From an uncultured Eubacteriales bacterium (lineage in GTDB: Bacteria > Bacillota > Clostridia > Oscillospirales > Oscillospiraceae), in the NCBI GenBank assembly GCA_900540635.1, contig UQGU01000004.1, positions 1-64,000 of the forward strand: DNA of 64,000 bases, written 5' to 3'. Shown in pieces: positions 48,333-56,649 of this stretch; position 1 is the first letter of the stretch; every line of letters starts with the position of its first letter. Below the pieces are notes generated by a model. That model saw only the letters and a program-made list of their open reading frames with translations, did no database searches and had not been told where the DNA came from. The position numbers and the translations under genes were made by a program.

Positions 48333-50261
48333 TTAGAAATCAAGATTGACTGCATACTTCGCGTTGCGCTCGATCCAGTCTTTTCTGGGCTCTACCTGCT
48401 CGCCCATAAGGACGGTAAAAATCTCGTCCGCCCGGGCGGCGTCGTCCAGGGTAATCCGGCGCAGAGACCGCTGCTCGGGGTCCATGGTGGTCTCCCACAG
48501 TTCGTGGGGGTCCATTTCACCAAGGCCTTTGTACCGGGCAATGTCGATTTTTGCATTGGGATTGTCCGCGCGCATCTGGGCGGAAACCTGGTCCCGCTGC
48601 TCGTCGGAGTAGGCGACCTTGGTGGTCTTGCCCCGGGTCAGCTTGTAAAGAGGCGGCACGGCGGAATAGACATAGCCGTTTTCAATCAGGGGCCGCATAT
48701 AGCGGAAGAAGAAGGTCAGAAGCAGCGTTCGAATATGAGCGCCGTCCACATCGGCATCGGCCATGATGATGACCTTGTGATAGCGCAGCTTGCTGATGTC
48801 GAATTCCTCGCCAATGCCCGCGCCCAGGGCCACGATCAGAGGATACAGCTTGTCGTTGCCGTAAATCTTGTCGGCCCGGGCCTTTTCCACGTTCAGCATT
48901 TTGCCCCACATGGCGAGAATCGCCTGGAATCGGGAGTCTCTGCCCTGGATGGCAGAGCCGGCAGCGGAGTCGCCCTCCACGATGTAGATTTCGCACAGGC
49001 TGGGGTCACGCTCGTTGCAGTCCTGGAGCTTGTCCGGCATCTGTCCGGATTCCAGGCCGGTCTTCCGGCGGATGGATTCCCGGGCTTTCCGGGCGGCTTC
49101 TCTTGCCCGGTTGGCCATCATGGCCTTGTCCAGGATCAGCTTGGCGATCTGGGGGTGCTCCTCAAAATAGGTGGTCAGCTGGTCGTTCACCACCTGGTCC
49201 ACCAGGGTACGAATGTAAGCGTTGCCCAGCTTGGCCTTGGTCTGACCCTCGAACTGCGCATCCGTCAGCTTGACGGAGATAATGGCGGTAATGCCCTCCC
49301 GGCAGTCCTCGCCGGAGACCTTGTCGTCTCCCTTGATGATGCCGTTTTTTACGCCGTAGGCATTGAGCACCCGAGTCAGGGCGGTCTTGAAGCCCGTCTC
49401 GTGCATGCCGCCCTCGGGCGTCCGCACATCGTTGGCAAAGCTCATCATGAACTCGTTGTAGCCGTCGTTGTACTGCACGGCGATCTCTGCACTGGCGTCC
49501 CCCTTGGAGCCCGCCATGTAGATCACGTCCTCAAAGACGGGTGTCTTGTTCCGGTTGGCCCAGCGGACGAACTCCCGGATGCCGCCCTCGAAGCACATGA
49601 CGTCCTGTTTTTTCTCCTCTTCCCGGTCATCGGTAATGGCAATGGAAAGACCGGCGTTCAGGAAGGCCTCTTCCCGCATCCGCTCGTGGAGAATTTCGTA
49701 GTCGTATACAAGGGTATCGAACATCTCGGGGTCCGGCTGGAAGGTGACCTCCGTGCCGGTGTGGTCCGTCTTACCCACGATCTTCATTTCCTGGGTGATG
49801 TGGCCCCGGGCGAACTTCATTTCATAGATGTTGCCGTTTTTATGCACCCGCACCCGCAGCCACTCGGACAGGGCGTTGACCACCGACGCGCCCACGCCGT
49901 GCAGGCCGCCGGAGACCTTGTATCCTCCGCCGCCGAACTTGCCGCCGGCGTGCAGCACGGTATACACGACCTCCAATGCGGGCCGCCCGGTCTGGGGCTG
50001 GATATCCACGGGGATACCGCGGCCGTCATCGGTGACGGTGATGGAATTGCCGGGATTGATGGTCACGGTAATATGCTTGCAGTATCCGGCCAATGCCTCA
50101 TCAATGGCGTTGTCCACGATTTCGTAGACCAGATGATGCAGACCGGAGGAAGACGTGGAGCCGATATACATACCGGGCCGCTTGCGGACTGCTTCCAGCC
50201 CTTCCAGCACCTGGATCTGCTCCGCGCCATATTCCTGAGTCACTTTTGTTTCGTCAGACAT
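48333..50261 (-). CDS. gyrB: DNA gyrase subunit B
   Basis: ATG 50261 (MSDETKVTQEYGAEQIQVLE) after GGAGGACAAC gives 642 residues; an earlier in-frame ATG (50273) overlaps this ribosome site. GHKL ATPase domain with YEIVDNAIDEALAG, DDGRGIPVD and KVSGGLHGVGASVVNALSEW; TOPRIM with IVEGDSAAGSAIQGRD and IIMADADVDGAHIRTLLL. It powers GyrA. No recF overlap: the region between holds a repeat. Confidence 0.96.
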   Translation of the reverse strand: MSDETKVTQEYGAEQIQVLEGLEAVRKRPGMYIGSTSSSGLHHLVYEIVDNAIDEALAGYCKHITVTINPGNSITVTDDGRGIPVDIQPQTGRPALEVVYTVLHAGGKFGGGGYKVSGGLHGVGASVVNALSEWLRVRVHKNGNIYEMKFARGHITQEMKIVGKTDHTGTEVTFQPDPEMFDTLVYDYEILHERMREEAFLNAGLSIAITDDREEEKKQDVMCFEGGIREFVRWANRNKTPVFEDVIYMAGSKGDASAEIAVQYNDGYNEFMMSFANDVRTPEGGMHETGFKTALTRVLNAYGVKNGIIKGDDKVSGEDCREGITAIISVKLTDAQFEGQTKAKLGNAYIRTLVDQVVNDQLTTYFEEHPQIAKLILDKAMMANRAREAARKARESIRRKTGLESGQMPDKLQDCNERDPSLCEIYIVEGDSAAGSAIQGRDSRFQAILAMWGKMLNVEKARADKIYGNDKLYPLIVALGAGIGEEFDISKLRYHKVIIMADADVDGAHIRTLLLTFFFRYMRPLIENGYVYSAVPPLYKLTRGKTTKVAYSDEQRDQVSAQMRADNPNAKIDIARYKGLGEMDPHELWETTMDPEQRSLRRITLDDAARADEIFTVLMGEQVEPRKDWIERNAKYAVNLDF

Positions 50262-50334
50262 GTTGTCCTCCATTTTTTAACGTTTTGTGTCGATAATACG
50301 CTGTCGTGTTATATATAAATTAGGAGAAAACCTG

Positions 50335-50540
50335 AATCAGTTGACAGTTGACAGTTAACAGTTGACAGTTGTGGTATTTCCTGCGGAAATGTTTTGAAAA
50401 AATGAAATATTGAACGGAATCCCAGGAAATAATCCGGAATTCCAAATCAAATTTGTTTTAAAATCCGTCCCGAAGGGACACATTCACTGTCAACTGTCAA
50501 CTGTCAACTAAAAAAATTGTCAATTGTCAATTGTCAATTT
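50335..50540. repeat. Tandem TGACAGT-type inverted repeat element
   Basis: The left side has TTGACAGTTGACAGTTAACA then GTTGACAGTTG. The right side has ACTGTCAACTGTCAACTGTC (50486-50505) and TTGTCAATTGTCAATTGTCA (50517-50536). The ends are inverted relative to each other with ~145 bases between, like a small non-autonomous element or satellite. The recF stop codon is its last base triplet. Confidence 0.75.
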
Positions 50541-51639
50541 ATACCGCTTCCCCGTTGGATATCTCCATCGTCCTCCCCAGCTTGGTAAACCTGCCGGGTT
50601 CGCAGCAGGTGATAAAGACCTGGCCGGTGGAGATCTGGTTCAGCACGAAATCCTGCCGCTTTTCGTCCAGCTCGGACAGGACATCGTCCAGCAGCAGCAG
50701 GGGCTCTTCGCCAAACTCCCGCTTCATGAGCTTTCTCTGAGCCAGCTTCAAGCTGATGGCTGCGGTGCGGGTCTGGCCTTGAGAGCCATAGGCCTTCAGA
50801 TCAATGCCGGAAAGGGTGATGGTAAAGTCGTCTTTGTGGGGGCCCGTCAGGCATTGGCCGGACTGGAGCTCCGCCCGGTAGTGGGCCTCCAGATGGGCGT
50901 TTAAGTCCTCCGTCAGCTTGGAAACCGGCGCAAAGGGGTCCGAAACCGTGGAAACGGTCTTGTATTCCAGGGAAAACACCTCGCTGCCCCCGGAAAACCG
51001 GTCGTGAAACACCGCTGCTTCCTTGCCCAGGGCCTCAAAAAACCTCGCCCGGTAGGAGATCAGCAGCGCCCCCACCTGACACAGCCGGATATTGTAGTCC
51101 GGCAATATGGAGAGCAAACGGATATCCTCGGCGCTGTCCTTCAGAATCCGGCTCTTCTGCTCCAGGATTCTTCCGTATTCCGTCAGGGCCGCCTCGTAGT
51201 TGGGCCGCAGGGCGCAGAGCACCAGGTCCGCAAACCGCCGCCGGGCAGCGCCGCCGCTTTTGAGGATCATCAGATCCTCCGGGCAGAAGAGCACCGTGGG
51301 CAGCACCCCCGTGAGCTCGGAAGCGCTTTTCTTCTTCACCCCGTTTTGCCACAGCTGCCGGGGTCTTCCCCCGGGAAACAGCACCCAGCGCAGGGTCTGC
51401 TCCCGGTCCTGGGACAGAACCACTCCTTCCAGCTCCCCAAAGTCCCGGGAAAAGCCGATCATTTCCGCCGTTTTCTGGGCCCGGAAGCTCTTTCCGCTGC
51501 CCAAAAAGGCGATGGATTCCAACAGATTGGTCTTTCCCTGGGCATTGCGGCCCACGATCAGGTTTACCCCCGGATCAAAGGAAAAATGCTGGTCGTCGTA
51601 GTTCCGAAAGCCCCGCAGATTCAGCTCACACAGCTGCAT
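50539..51639 (-). CDS. recF: DNA replication/repair protein RecF
   Basis: ATG 51639 (MQLCELNLRGFRNYDDQHFS) gives 366 residues, the standard length. Walker A GRNAQGKTNLLESI, signature region TRTAAISLKLAQRKL, Walker B PLLLLDDVLSELDEKRQ. RecF helps load RecA at gaps. It overlaps yaaA by 14 bases. The stop codon adjoins the repeat at 50335-50540, so the end of the gene is intact but immediately next to it. Confidence 0.94.
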   Translation of the reverse strand: MQLCELNLRGFRNYDDQHFSFDPGVNLIVGRNAQGKTNLLESIAFLGSGKSFRAQKTAEMIGFSRDFGELEGVVLSQDREQTLRWVLFPGGRPRQLWQNGVKKKSASELTGVLPTVLFCPEDLMILKSGGAARRRFADLVLCALRPNYEAALTEYGRILEQKSRILKDSAEDIRLLSILPDYNIRLCQVGALLISYRARFFEALGKEAAVFHDRFSGGSEVFSLEYKTVSTVSDPFAPVSKLTEDLNAHLEAHYRAELQSGQCLTGPHKDDFTITLSGIDLKAYGSQGQTRTAAISLKLAQRKLMKREFGEEPLLLLDDVLSELDEKRQDFVLNQISTGQVFITCCEPGRFTKLGRTMEISNGEAV

Positions 51640-51877
51640 GGCCGCTGATCTTATAGCTCTCGCCGTTGAAGCAGAAGCTGTCGCCGGGGCGGAGCTTCTT
51701 GCCCCGCATGGTGCACGGTTCGCCGTTGACGGTGACCATTCCTTCCGCGATGACCTCCTTGGCCTCACCCCCGGTGGCTACCAGGGCCGCGTATTTGAGT
51801 GCTGCATCCAGTTTGATGAACTCCGTCTCAATGGGCAGGAGCTTGCTTTCATCCTTTTTCTTGACGGTTACTTTCAT
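51626..51877 (-). CDS. yaaA: S4-domain RNA-binding protein YaaA
   Basis: 83 residues: IETEFIKLDAALKYAALVAT, GGEAKEVIAEGMVTVNGEPC, TMRGKKLRPGDSFCF. This is the small S4-like protein found between dnaN and recF in most Firmicutes, likely a ribosome-associated or RNA-binding factor. The overlap with recF confirms the classical order. Confidence 0.9.
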   Translation of the reverse strand: MKVTVKKKDESKLLPIETEFIKLDAALKYAALVATGGEAKEVIAEGMVTVNGEPCTMRGKKLRPGDSFCFNGESYKISGHAAV

Positions 51878-51917
51878 GATTTCACTTCCAAAATGATTCT
51901 TTTTCCGATTTTTCTTG

Positions 51918-51988
51918 CCGCTCAGGTGGGGAAACGCCCCTCCTCAGTCAGGGCTTCGCCGAGCCAGCTTCCCCCTAGGGGAAGCTTT
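51918..51988. repeat. Dispersed repeat, short copy 5
   Basis: GAAACGCCCCTCCTCAGTCA, GGGCTTCGCCGAGCCAGCTT and CCCCCTAGGGGAAGCTTTTT: only the right end of the element. Its GGGGAAGCTTTTT hairpin and T-run can end + strand transcription just after the dnaN stop side. Confidence 0.7.
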
Positions 51989-51989
51989 T

Positions 51990-53096
51990 TTATCCCTTGA
52001 TCCGTACCGGCAGGACCATGTAGGCGAAGTCATATTTTTCGTCTACAGGGGTCAGGACGATGGGGCTCAGGCCGTTGGTTAGCTCCAGGGTGACCTCCTC
52101 GCTGGGAACAGCCCGCAGGGCCTCCAGAAGGTACTTGACATTGAAGCCGATCTCCGTTTCCTGGCCGTCACCGGCAAAGGAGCACTTATCTTCCGCAGCT
52201 CCCAAGGTGTTGGAGGTTCGCATCTGGACCTCCTGGTTGGAGAAGATGCAGCGCACGGGGCTCTTGTTCTTTTCGGAAACGATCAGTCCCACACGCTCCA
52301 CGCTCTGGGCCAGATCGCTGACGTTGGCAACCAGCTTGATGGGGCTGCCTGTGGGCACCACCCGGCGCCAATCCAGGAAGTCACCCTCCAGCAGGCGGCA
52401 GACCAGGGTTGCTGCACCCACCTGGAAGAGAATGTGCTTGCTGCCCAGCAGGAAGGAGGCCATTTCCTCGGAATCCGTCAGGATCTTTTCCAGCTCCTTC
52501 AACCCCTGAGAGGGAACCACGAAATCCATCTGCCGTGCCAGCCCCTCTTCGGGGTGGTAGGTCCGCCGGGCCAGACGGAAGCCGTCCACTGCCACGGTGG
52601 TGACGGCGGTATCGGATACCTCAAATTTTACGCCGTTGTGGATAGGCCGGGCCTGGTTGTCGGCCACGGCAAAGATGGTTCCGGAGATCAACTCCTTGAG
52701 CTTGCTCTGGGGGATCTGAATGGGGCGGCCGTCGTTGACGTCCGGCAGCTCCGGATAGTCCTCGGCGTCCTCGGCAGAAATGGTGAAGGAGGCGAAGCCG
52801 GCCCGGATGGAGACCTTGAAGGCAGGGTCAACCACCACGGTGACAGGCCCTTCCGGCAGGCGGCGGACAATGTCGCCGAAGAGCTTGGCAGGCAGGATGC
52901 ACTCGCCGGGTTCTTTGACGTCGGCATCGATCTCATAGGTAATGCCGGTCTCCATATTATAACCGGTGAGGAAAATACCGTTTCCGGCTCTGCACAGAAT
53001 GCCCTCGATCAAGCTCAGAGAGCTTTTGACCGCTACGGTACGGGACGCGATATTGAGTCCCTGAAGCAGCTGATTTTTTTCACAGGTAAAGCGCAT
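51990..53096 (-). CDS. dnaN: DNA polymerase III beta sliding clamp
   Basis: 368 residues in three repeated clamp domains: MRFTCEKNQLLQGLNIASRT, VAVKSSLSLIEGILCRAG, then KLFGDIVRRLPEGPVTVVVD, FEVSDTAVTTVAVDGFRLAR, and a C-terminal SPIVLTPVDEKYDFAYMVLPVR. It tethers polymerase to DNA. The 589-base gap before it is larger than usual for dnaA-dnaN. Confidence 0.95.
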   Translation of the reverse strand: MRFTCEKNQLLQGLNIASRTVAVKSSLSLIEGILCRAGNGIFLTGYNMETGITYEIDADVKEPGECILPAKLFGDIVRRLPEGPVTVVVDPAFKVSIRAGFASFTISAEDAEDYPELPDVNDGRPIQIPQSKLKELISGTIFAVADNQARPIHNGVKFEVSDTAVTTVAVDGFRLARRTYHPEEGLARQMDFVVPSQGLKELEKILTDSEEMASFLLGSKHILFQVGAATLVCRLLEGDFLDWRRVVPTGSPIKLVANVSDLAQSVERVGLIVSEKNKSPVRCIFSNQEVQMRTSNTLGAAEDKCSFAGDGQETEIGFNVKYLLEALRAVPSEEVTLELTNGLSPIVLTPVDEKYDFAYMVLPVRIKG

Positions 53097-53391
53097 GCGC
53101 GTTCATCCTTTCTTGTATTACGATAAAGATATATATTTATTTACAGGATATTAGGTAGTAACAGCCGCAGTAGGGGAAATTTATGTGGAAAACCGGGGAA
53201 TCTCCTAGAGGCGGCGCTGTTTTTTGTCCACACCCGACTGTGGAAACTTTCAATTCTTTCCACAGGGCCTGTGAACGGAATTTTTGTCCGGATTTTTTCC
53301 ACAGGTTATCTTTTCACATTTCACAGGGGCTGTGGAGAAAATTTGGGGTGCGGATGGGTGGGGGATTTGGGATGGATTTTTTTGAAATGAA
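53097..53391. other. dnaA-dnaN intergenic part 1: DnaA-box-like motifs
   Basis: Contains TTTCCACAG (about 53256), TTTTCCACAGG with TTATC (about 53298-53310), and GGGCTGTGGAG (about 53326). These are one or two mismatches from TTATCCACA. In many Firmicutes origin elements flank dnaA on both sides, so this may be part of a bipartite oriC. Confidence 0.5.
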
Positions 53392-53561
53392 GCCCTGTCC
53401 GCATCTCGGCGGGGTGCCTCCGGCGGCCCCTTTCTTGTCCCGCCAAGAAAGGGGGAAAGAATGCGGCTTAAGGGAGGCGCTGACCGGCTGCTTCTTATCG
53501 ATTTTCTTGCAGAAGCAAGAAAACCGCCGCCGGAGGCACCCAGCCGAAATACGGACAGGGC
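53392..53561. repeat. Long imperfect palindrome between dnaA and dnaN
   Basis: GCCCTGTCCG...GGGTGCCTCCGGCGG (53392-53427) is matched in inverse by CCGCCGGAGGCACCC...CGGACAGGGC (about 53524-53560). The interior has TTTCTTGTCCCGCCAAGAAA and a TTTTCTTGC/GCAAGAAAA hairpin. It could form a large cruciform or be a small transposable element. Confidence 0.65.
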
Positions 53562-53621
53562 TTCCGCATGAAATGCTTCTGCTTCCGCGCGGCAAACTGC
53601 TCAGCGGTTCCGCCCAAGAGT

Positions 53622-53684
53622 CTGTACCGCCCCTCATCAGTCACGGCCCTTTGGGCCGCGACAGCTTCCCCCAGGGGAAGCCAT
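53622..53684. repeat. Dispersed repeat, short copy 6
   Basis: GTACCGCCCCTCATCAGTCA, CGGCCCTTTGGGCCGCGACA and GCTTCCCCCAGGGGAAGCC. It is nearly identical to the right end of copy 7 at 56545-56605 and ends 1-2 bases before the dnaA stop codon. Confidence 0.8.
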
Positions 53685-53685
53685 T

Positions 53686-55002
53686 TTACAGGCAGGCGTT
53701 AATATTGGCCGTAATGGTCTGAATGTTCTCCTGGATGGTTTTGTCGCCGTTTTTCAGGGCTACCTCCACCTTGCGGATGGCATAGAGCACCGTGGAATGG
53801 TCCTTGGCAAACTCCTTGCCGATGTCCGGCAGGGAGAGGTTCGTCAGCTTCCGGATGAGGTACATGGCCATCTGCCGGGCCTCGGCTACGCCCTTGTTTT
53901 TCAGGGTGCCGCGAAGCACGTTTTCATCCACGGAGTAGAATTTGCAGACCTGGCTGATGATCAGGCTGGGGGTGGGCAGGGCGTTTCCCTCGGATTTGAA
54001 CATATCGTCAATGGCCCGGGACACGTTCGGCAGGTCCAGGGGCATATTGTTCAGGTCCCGATAGGCCAGAATCTTTTTGACGGTGCCCTCCAGCTGCCGG
54101 ACGTTGTTGGTGACGTTGACGGCGATGTAGTTCAGCACATCGTCGGACAGGGTGAGGCCCAGACTCTTGGCCTTATTTTTCAGGATGGCCATTCGGGTCT
54201 CATAGTCCGGGGGCTGAATGTCTGCAAGCAGACCCCATTCAAAACGGGTGCGCAGCCGGTCCTCCAGGGTGAGCATATCGCTGGGCTTCCGGTCGGAGGT
54301 CATGACGATCTGCTTGTGCTCCTCATAGAGCTTGTTAAAGGTATGGAAAAACTCCTCCTGGGTGGATTCCTTACCGGCGATAAACTGAATATCATCGATA
54401 AGGAACAGGTCGCTTTCCCGGTATTTGCTCCGGAATTCGATATTTTTGCCGTTGGCAATGGCGGCGATCAGCTCATTGGTGAACTCGTCGCCCTTGATAT
54501 AGACAATGTTGGCATTGGGATTCTGCTTGCGGATGCCGTTGGCAATGGCGTAGAGCAGGTGGGTTTTGCCCACACCGGCGGGGCCATAGATGAACAGGGG
54601 ATTGTACACCTGTCCAGGGGTTTTGGAAACGGCAATGGCTGCGGAATGGGCGAACCGGTTGGAGGGGCCCACCACGAAGTTATCGAAGGTGAACTGGGGA
54701 TTGAAGTCCATGGAGGGGGCGGCAGCTTTTCCCTTATTGAGATAGTTTTCCCGTTCCTCATCTCCAAAAACCAGCAATTTGGCATCGGAATTAAAAATTT
54801 CCTTCAGGGCATCCTGAACATAGTCGGTGCAGCGGCGGCGGATGATCTCCCGGCGGAAGTCCGAAGGGGAGTAGAGAATCAGGTTATTCTCGTTCAGCTC
54901 CACCACCTCCGCGTCATCGAACCAGGCCGACACGGTCACGGCCCCCAGCCGCTCCTCCATATGGCTGAGGATCTTTGCCCAGACATAGGCAGATGAATAC
55001 AT
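53686..55002 (-). CDS. dnaA: Chromosomal replication initiator DnaA
   Basis: 438 residues. N-terminal domain I (AKILSHMEERLGAVTVSAWF), a short linker, AAA+ domain with Walker A YGPAGVGKTHLLYAI and Walker B LFLIDDIQFIAGKESTQEEF, and the DNA-binding signature ARQMAMYLIRKLTNLSLPDI followed by KDHSTVLYAIRKVE. It melts oriC and loads the helicase. Length is somewhat short because domain II is compact. Its promoter overlaps a DnaA-box-like site, consistent with autoregulation. Confidence 0.96.
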   Translation of the reverse strand: MYSSAYVWAKILSHMEERLGAVTVSAWFDDAEVVELNENNLILYSPSDFRREIIRRRCTDYVQDALKEIFNSDAKLLVFGDEERENYLNKGKAAAPSMDFNPQFTFDNFVVGPSNRFAHSAAIAVSKTPGQVYNPLFIYGPAGVGKTHLLYAIANGIRKQNPNANIVYIKGDEFTNELIAAIANGKNIEFRSKYRESDLFLIDDIQFIAGKESTQEEFFHTFNKLYEEHKQIVMTSDRKPSDMLTLEDRLRTRFEWGLLADIQPPDYETRMAILKNKAKSLGLTLSDDVLNYIAVNVTNNVRQLEGTVKKILAYRDLNNMPLDLPNVSRAIDDMFKSEGNALPTPSLIISQVCKFYSVDENVLRGTLKNKGVAEARQMAMYLIRKLTNLSLPDIGKEFAKDHSTVLYAIRKVEVALKNGDKTIQENIQTITANINACL

Positions 55003-55244
55003 GGCTTGCTCCTCTCTATCTTTTTTCTATGGGAAGCTCTGAAGAAATTGTCTGCGGCTGAGCGGCAGAGCTTCTGCCCCCATGCTGCAATTCCTTGCCA
55101 GGAGCCGAAATCTCTTGCCGGCAGCGCTTGCCAATTCGTCCGGAGTTTCCCAACGTCTGCACAGGTTTATATGGATTTCACAGAAAAACGTTGCGGACAG
55201 ACCCGTGTGGAAAACCCATGCAGAGGCATACTATTTCATCCTCT

Positions 55245-55273
55245 ATTGTAACACATTTTTCCACAGATTACAA
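55245..55273 (-). promoter_or_regulatory. Promoter of dnaA overlapping a DnaA box
   Basis: On the minus strand TTGTAA (complement of 55268-55273) and TACAAT (complement of 55245-55250) are 17 bases apart; the spacer contains TGTGGAAAA. DnaA bound there would compete with RNA polymerase. Confidence 0.65.
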
Positions 55274-55364
55274 CCACTTTTCCACAGGCATTGTATGGAA
55301 AGGATGAACAAAATGCGCCATCGTTTTCCGGAAATCTTTGCCTTTGCCCCGGGAAAAAACCCTC

Positions 55365-55393
55365 TTGACCGGGGCGAAACCCTATGCTATAGT
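55365..55393 (+). promoter_or_regulatory. Promoter of the YitT gene
   Basis: TTGACC (55365-55370) and TATAGT (55388-55393), spacer 17 bases. The transcribed leader contains the perfect DnaA box at 55439. Confidence 0.7.
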
Positions 55394-55493
55394 ATTGTAT
55401 CAAAGAAAAACCATTCGGTCAAATTGGAGGGGAGAAAGTTATCCACAGCCAATTGGCCGAAAACTATTACATAAAGAGGTTACAAACGGAGAA

Positions 55494-56414
55494 ATGCACA
55501 ATCTGAAACGGGTCTGGACCTATCTCGTCATTGTCGCCGTGGCCATGCTGGCGGCGCTGAACTATGAGCTGTTCGTTTTTCCAAATTCCTTCGCCCCCTC
55601 GGGGCTCAACGGTATCTGCACCATCATCCAGTATGTCAGCGGCATCAGCGTAGGCTATATGAGCCTGCTGATCAATATTCCTCTGGCACTGCTGGTCTTC
55701 TTTAAGGTCAGCAAGCCCGTTGCCGTCAGAAGCATGGTCTATGTGGTGGTGTTCTCCGTAGGATTGCTGATTCTGGACAAGGTGGATCTGTCCGCCATTG
55801 CCTATTCCACCAAGAACGGAACCAGCCGCATTCTGGGGCCCCTGACTGCGGGCATCATCATGGGCTATGTGTATGCCATTCTCATGAAGGCCAGCGCCTA
55901 TACCGGCGGCACGGATTTTGTGGCGGCCATTATTCACAGCAAGTACCCGGAGAAGAGTGTGTACGGCCTGAGCTTCATTATGAATGCCATGGTGGCCGTG
56001 GCCAGCTACTTCGTGTATGATTTTAAGGTAGAGCCGGTGCTGCTGTGCATCCTCTATTCCTTTGCCACCACCACCATGGCGGAGCGCTTCCTGAAGAACG
56101 GCCGCAGCGCCGTTCGCTTTGAAATCGTCACCAACTACCCCGAGGAGATCTCCCGGGAAATCATAACCAAGCTCCACCATACGGCCACGGTATTCCCTGC
56201 CAAGGGAATGTACAATGGCAAGGAAGTGGATGTGGTTATGTGCGTGGTCAATAACAGCCAGGTAGCCGCCCTTTCGGGCGTGGTGGAGCGGTATCCCCAT
56301 ACCTTCGCCATTATGAGCCAGGTAAACGAGGTCGTTGGTAATTTCCGCCATTATTCCCGCCAGGGCCAGGAGGTCGTCCCGGTGCTGGACCAGGGCGACG
56401 GGAAGACGGTATAA
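55494..56414 (+). CDS. YitT family membrane protein
   Basis: ATG 55494 (MHNLKRVWTYLVIVAVAMLA) follows ACGGAGAA and gives 306 residues. Five or six helices (SGLNGICTIIQYVSGISVGY, LLINIPLALLVFFKV, ILGPLTAGIIMGYVYAILMK) then a soluble DUF2179 domain (YPEEISREIITKLHHTATVF, MCVVNNSQVAALSGVVERYP). The family's function is unknown. It occupies the place where rpmH and rnpA usually sit opposite dnaA. Confidence 0.9.
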   Translation: MHNLKRVWTYLVIVAVAMLAALNYELFVFPNSFAPSGLNGICTIIQYVSGISVGYMSLLINIPLALLVFFKVSKPVAVRSMVYVVVFSVGLLILDKVDLSAIAYSTKNGTSRILGPLTAGIIMGYVYAILMKASAYTGGTDFVAAIIHSKYPEKSVYGLSFIMNAMVAVASYFVYDFKVEPVLLCILYSFATTTMAERFLKNGRSAVRFEIVTNYPEEISREIITKLHHTATVFPAKGMYNGKEVDVVMCVVNNSQVAALSGVVERYPHTFAIMSQVNEVVGNFRHYSRQGQEVVPVLDQGDGKTV

Positions 56415-56608
56415 AAAAGGCTTCCCCTGGGGGAAGCTGGCTCGCGAAGCGAGACTGATGAGGGGCGGCACAGACGTAACTGTGGTAAGACTTTCTCAAA
56501 TTTAATGATTGAAAAACTGCATGGGCGGGCTGTCATCGATACCTCGTACCGCCCCTCATCAGTCACGGCCCATTGGGCCGCGACAGCTTCCCCCAGGGGA
56601 AGCCTTTA
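56415..56608. repeat. Full-length dispersed repeat, copy 7, with inverted ends
   Basis: Left end GGCTTCCCCTGGGGGAAGCT, GGCTCGCGAAGCGAGACTGA, TGAGGGGCGG; right end CCGCCCCTCATCAGTCACGG, CCCATTGGGCCGCGACAGCT, TCCCCCAGGGGAAGCC. The ends are inverted copies (with the same hairpin), about 90 unique bases lie between. This copy best shows the element's MITE-like structure. Confidence 0.85.
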
Positions 56609-56649
56609 ATGTGTCAACTGATATAGTTTACTAAGGAGGAAAAGAAACC

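Larger units (their letters stand above)
55003..55493. other. Probable chromosomal origin (oriC) region
   Basis: 491 bases between divergent dnaA and the YitT gene. It has a perfect DnaA box TTATCCACA (55439-55447), three TTTTCCACA-type boxes (55206-55214 complement, 55257-55265, 55278-55286), and an A/T-rich stretch at 55228-55260. The location beside dnaA, two parS sites 15 kb away and the strand switch of genes here all support an origin. The unwinding element is not precisely identified. Confidence 0.65.

Noticed and set aside
46348..50318. Long + strand open frames opposite gyrA and gyrB
   Set aside because: Both gyrase genes are unambiguous on the minus strand; the opposite frames have no conserved motifs.
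53183..53722. A 179-codon + strand open frame between dnaN and dnaA
   Set aside because: It runs through the palindrome and the dispersed repeat into dnaA; composition is that of repeat sequence.
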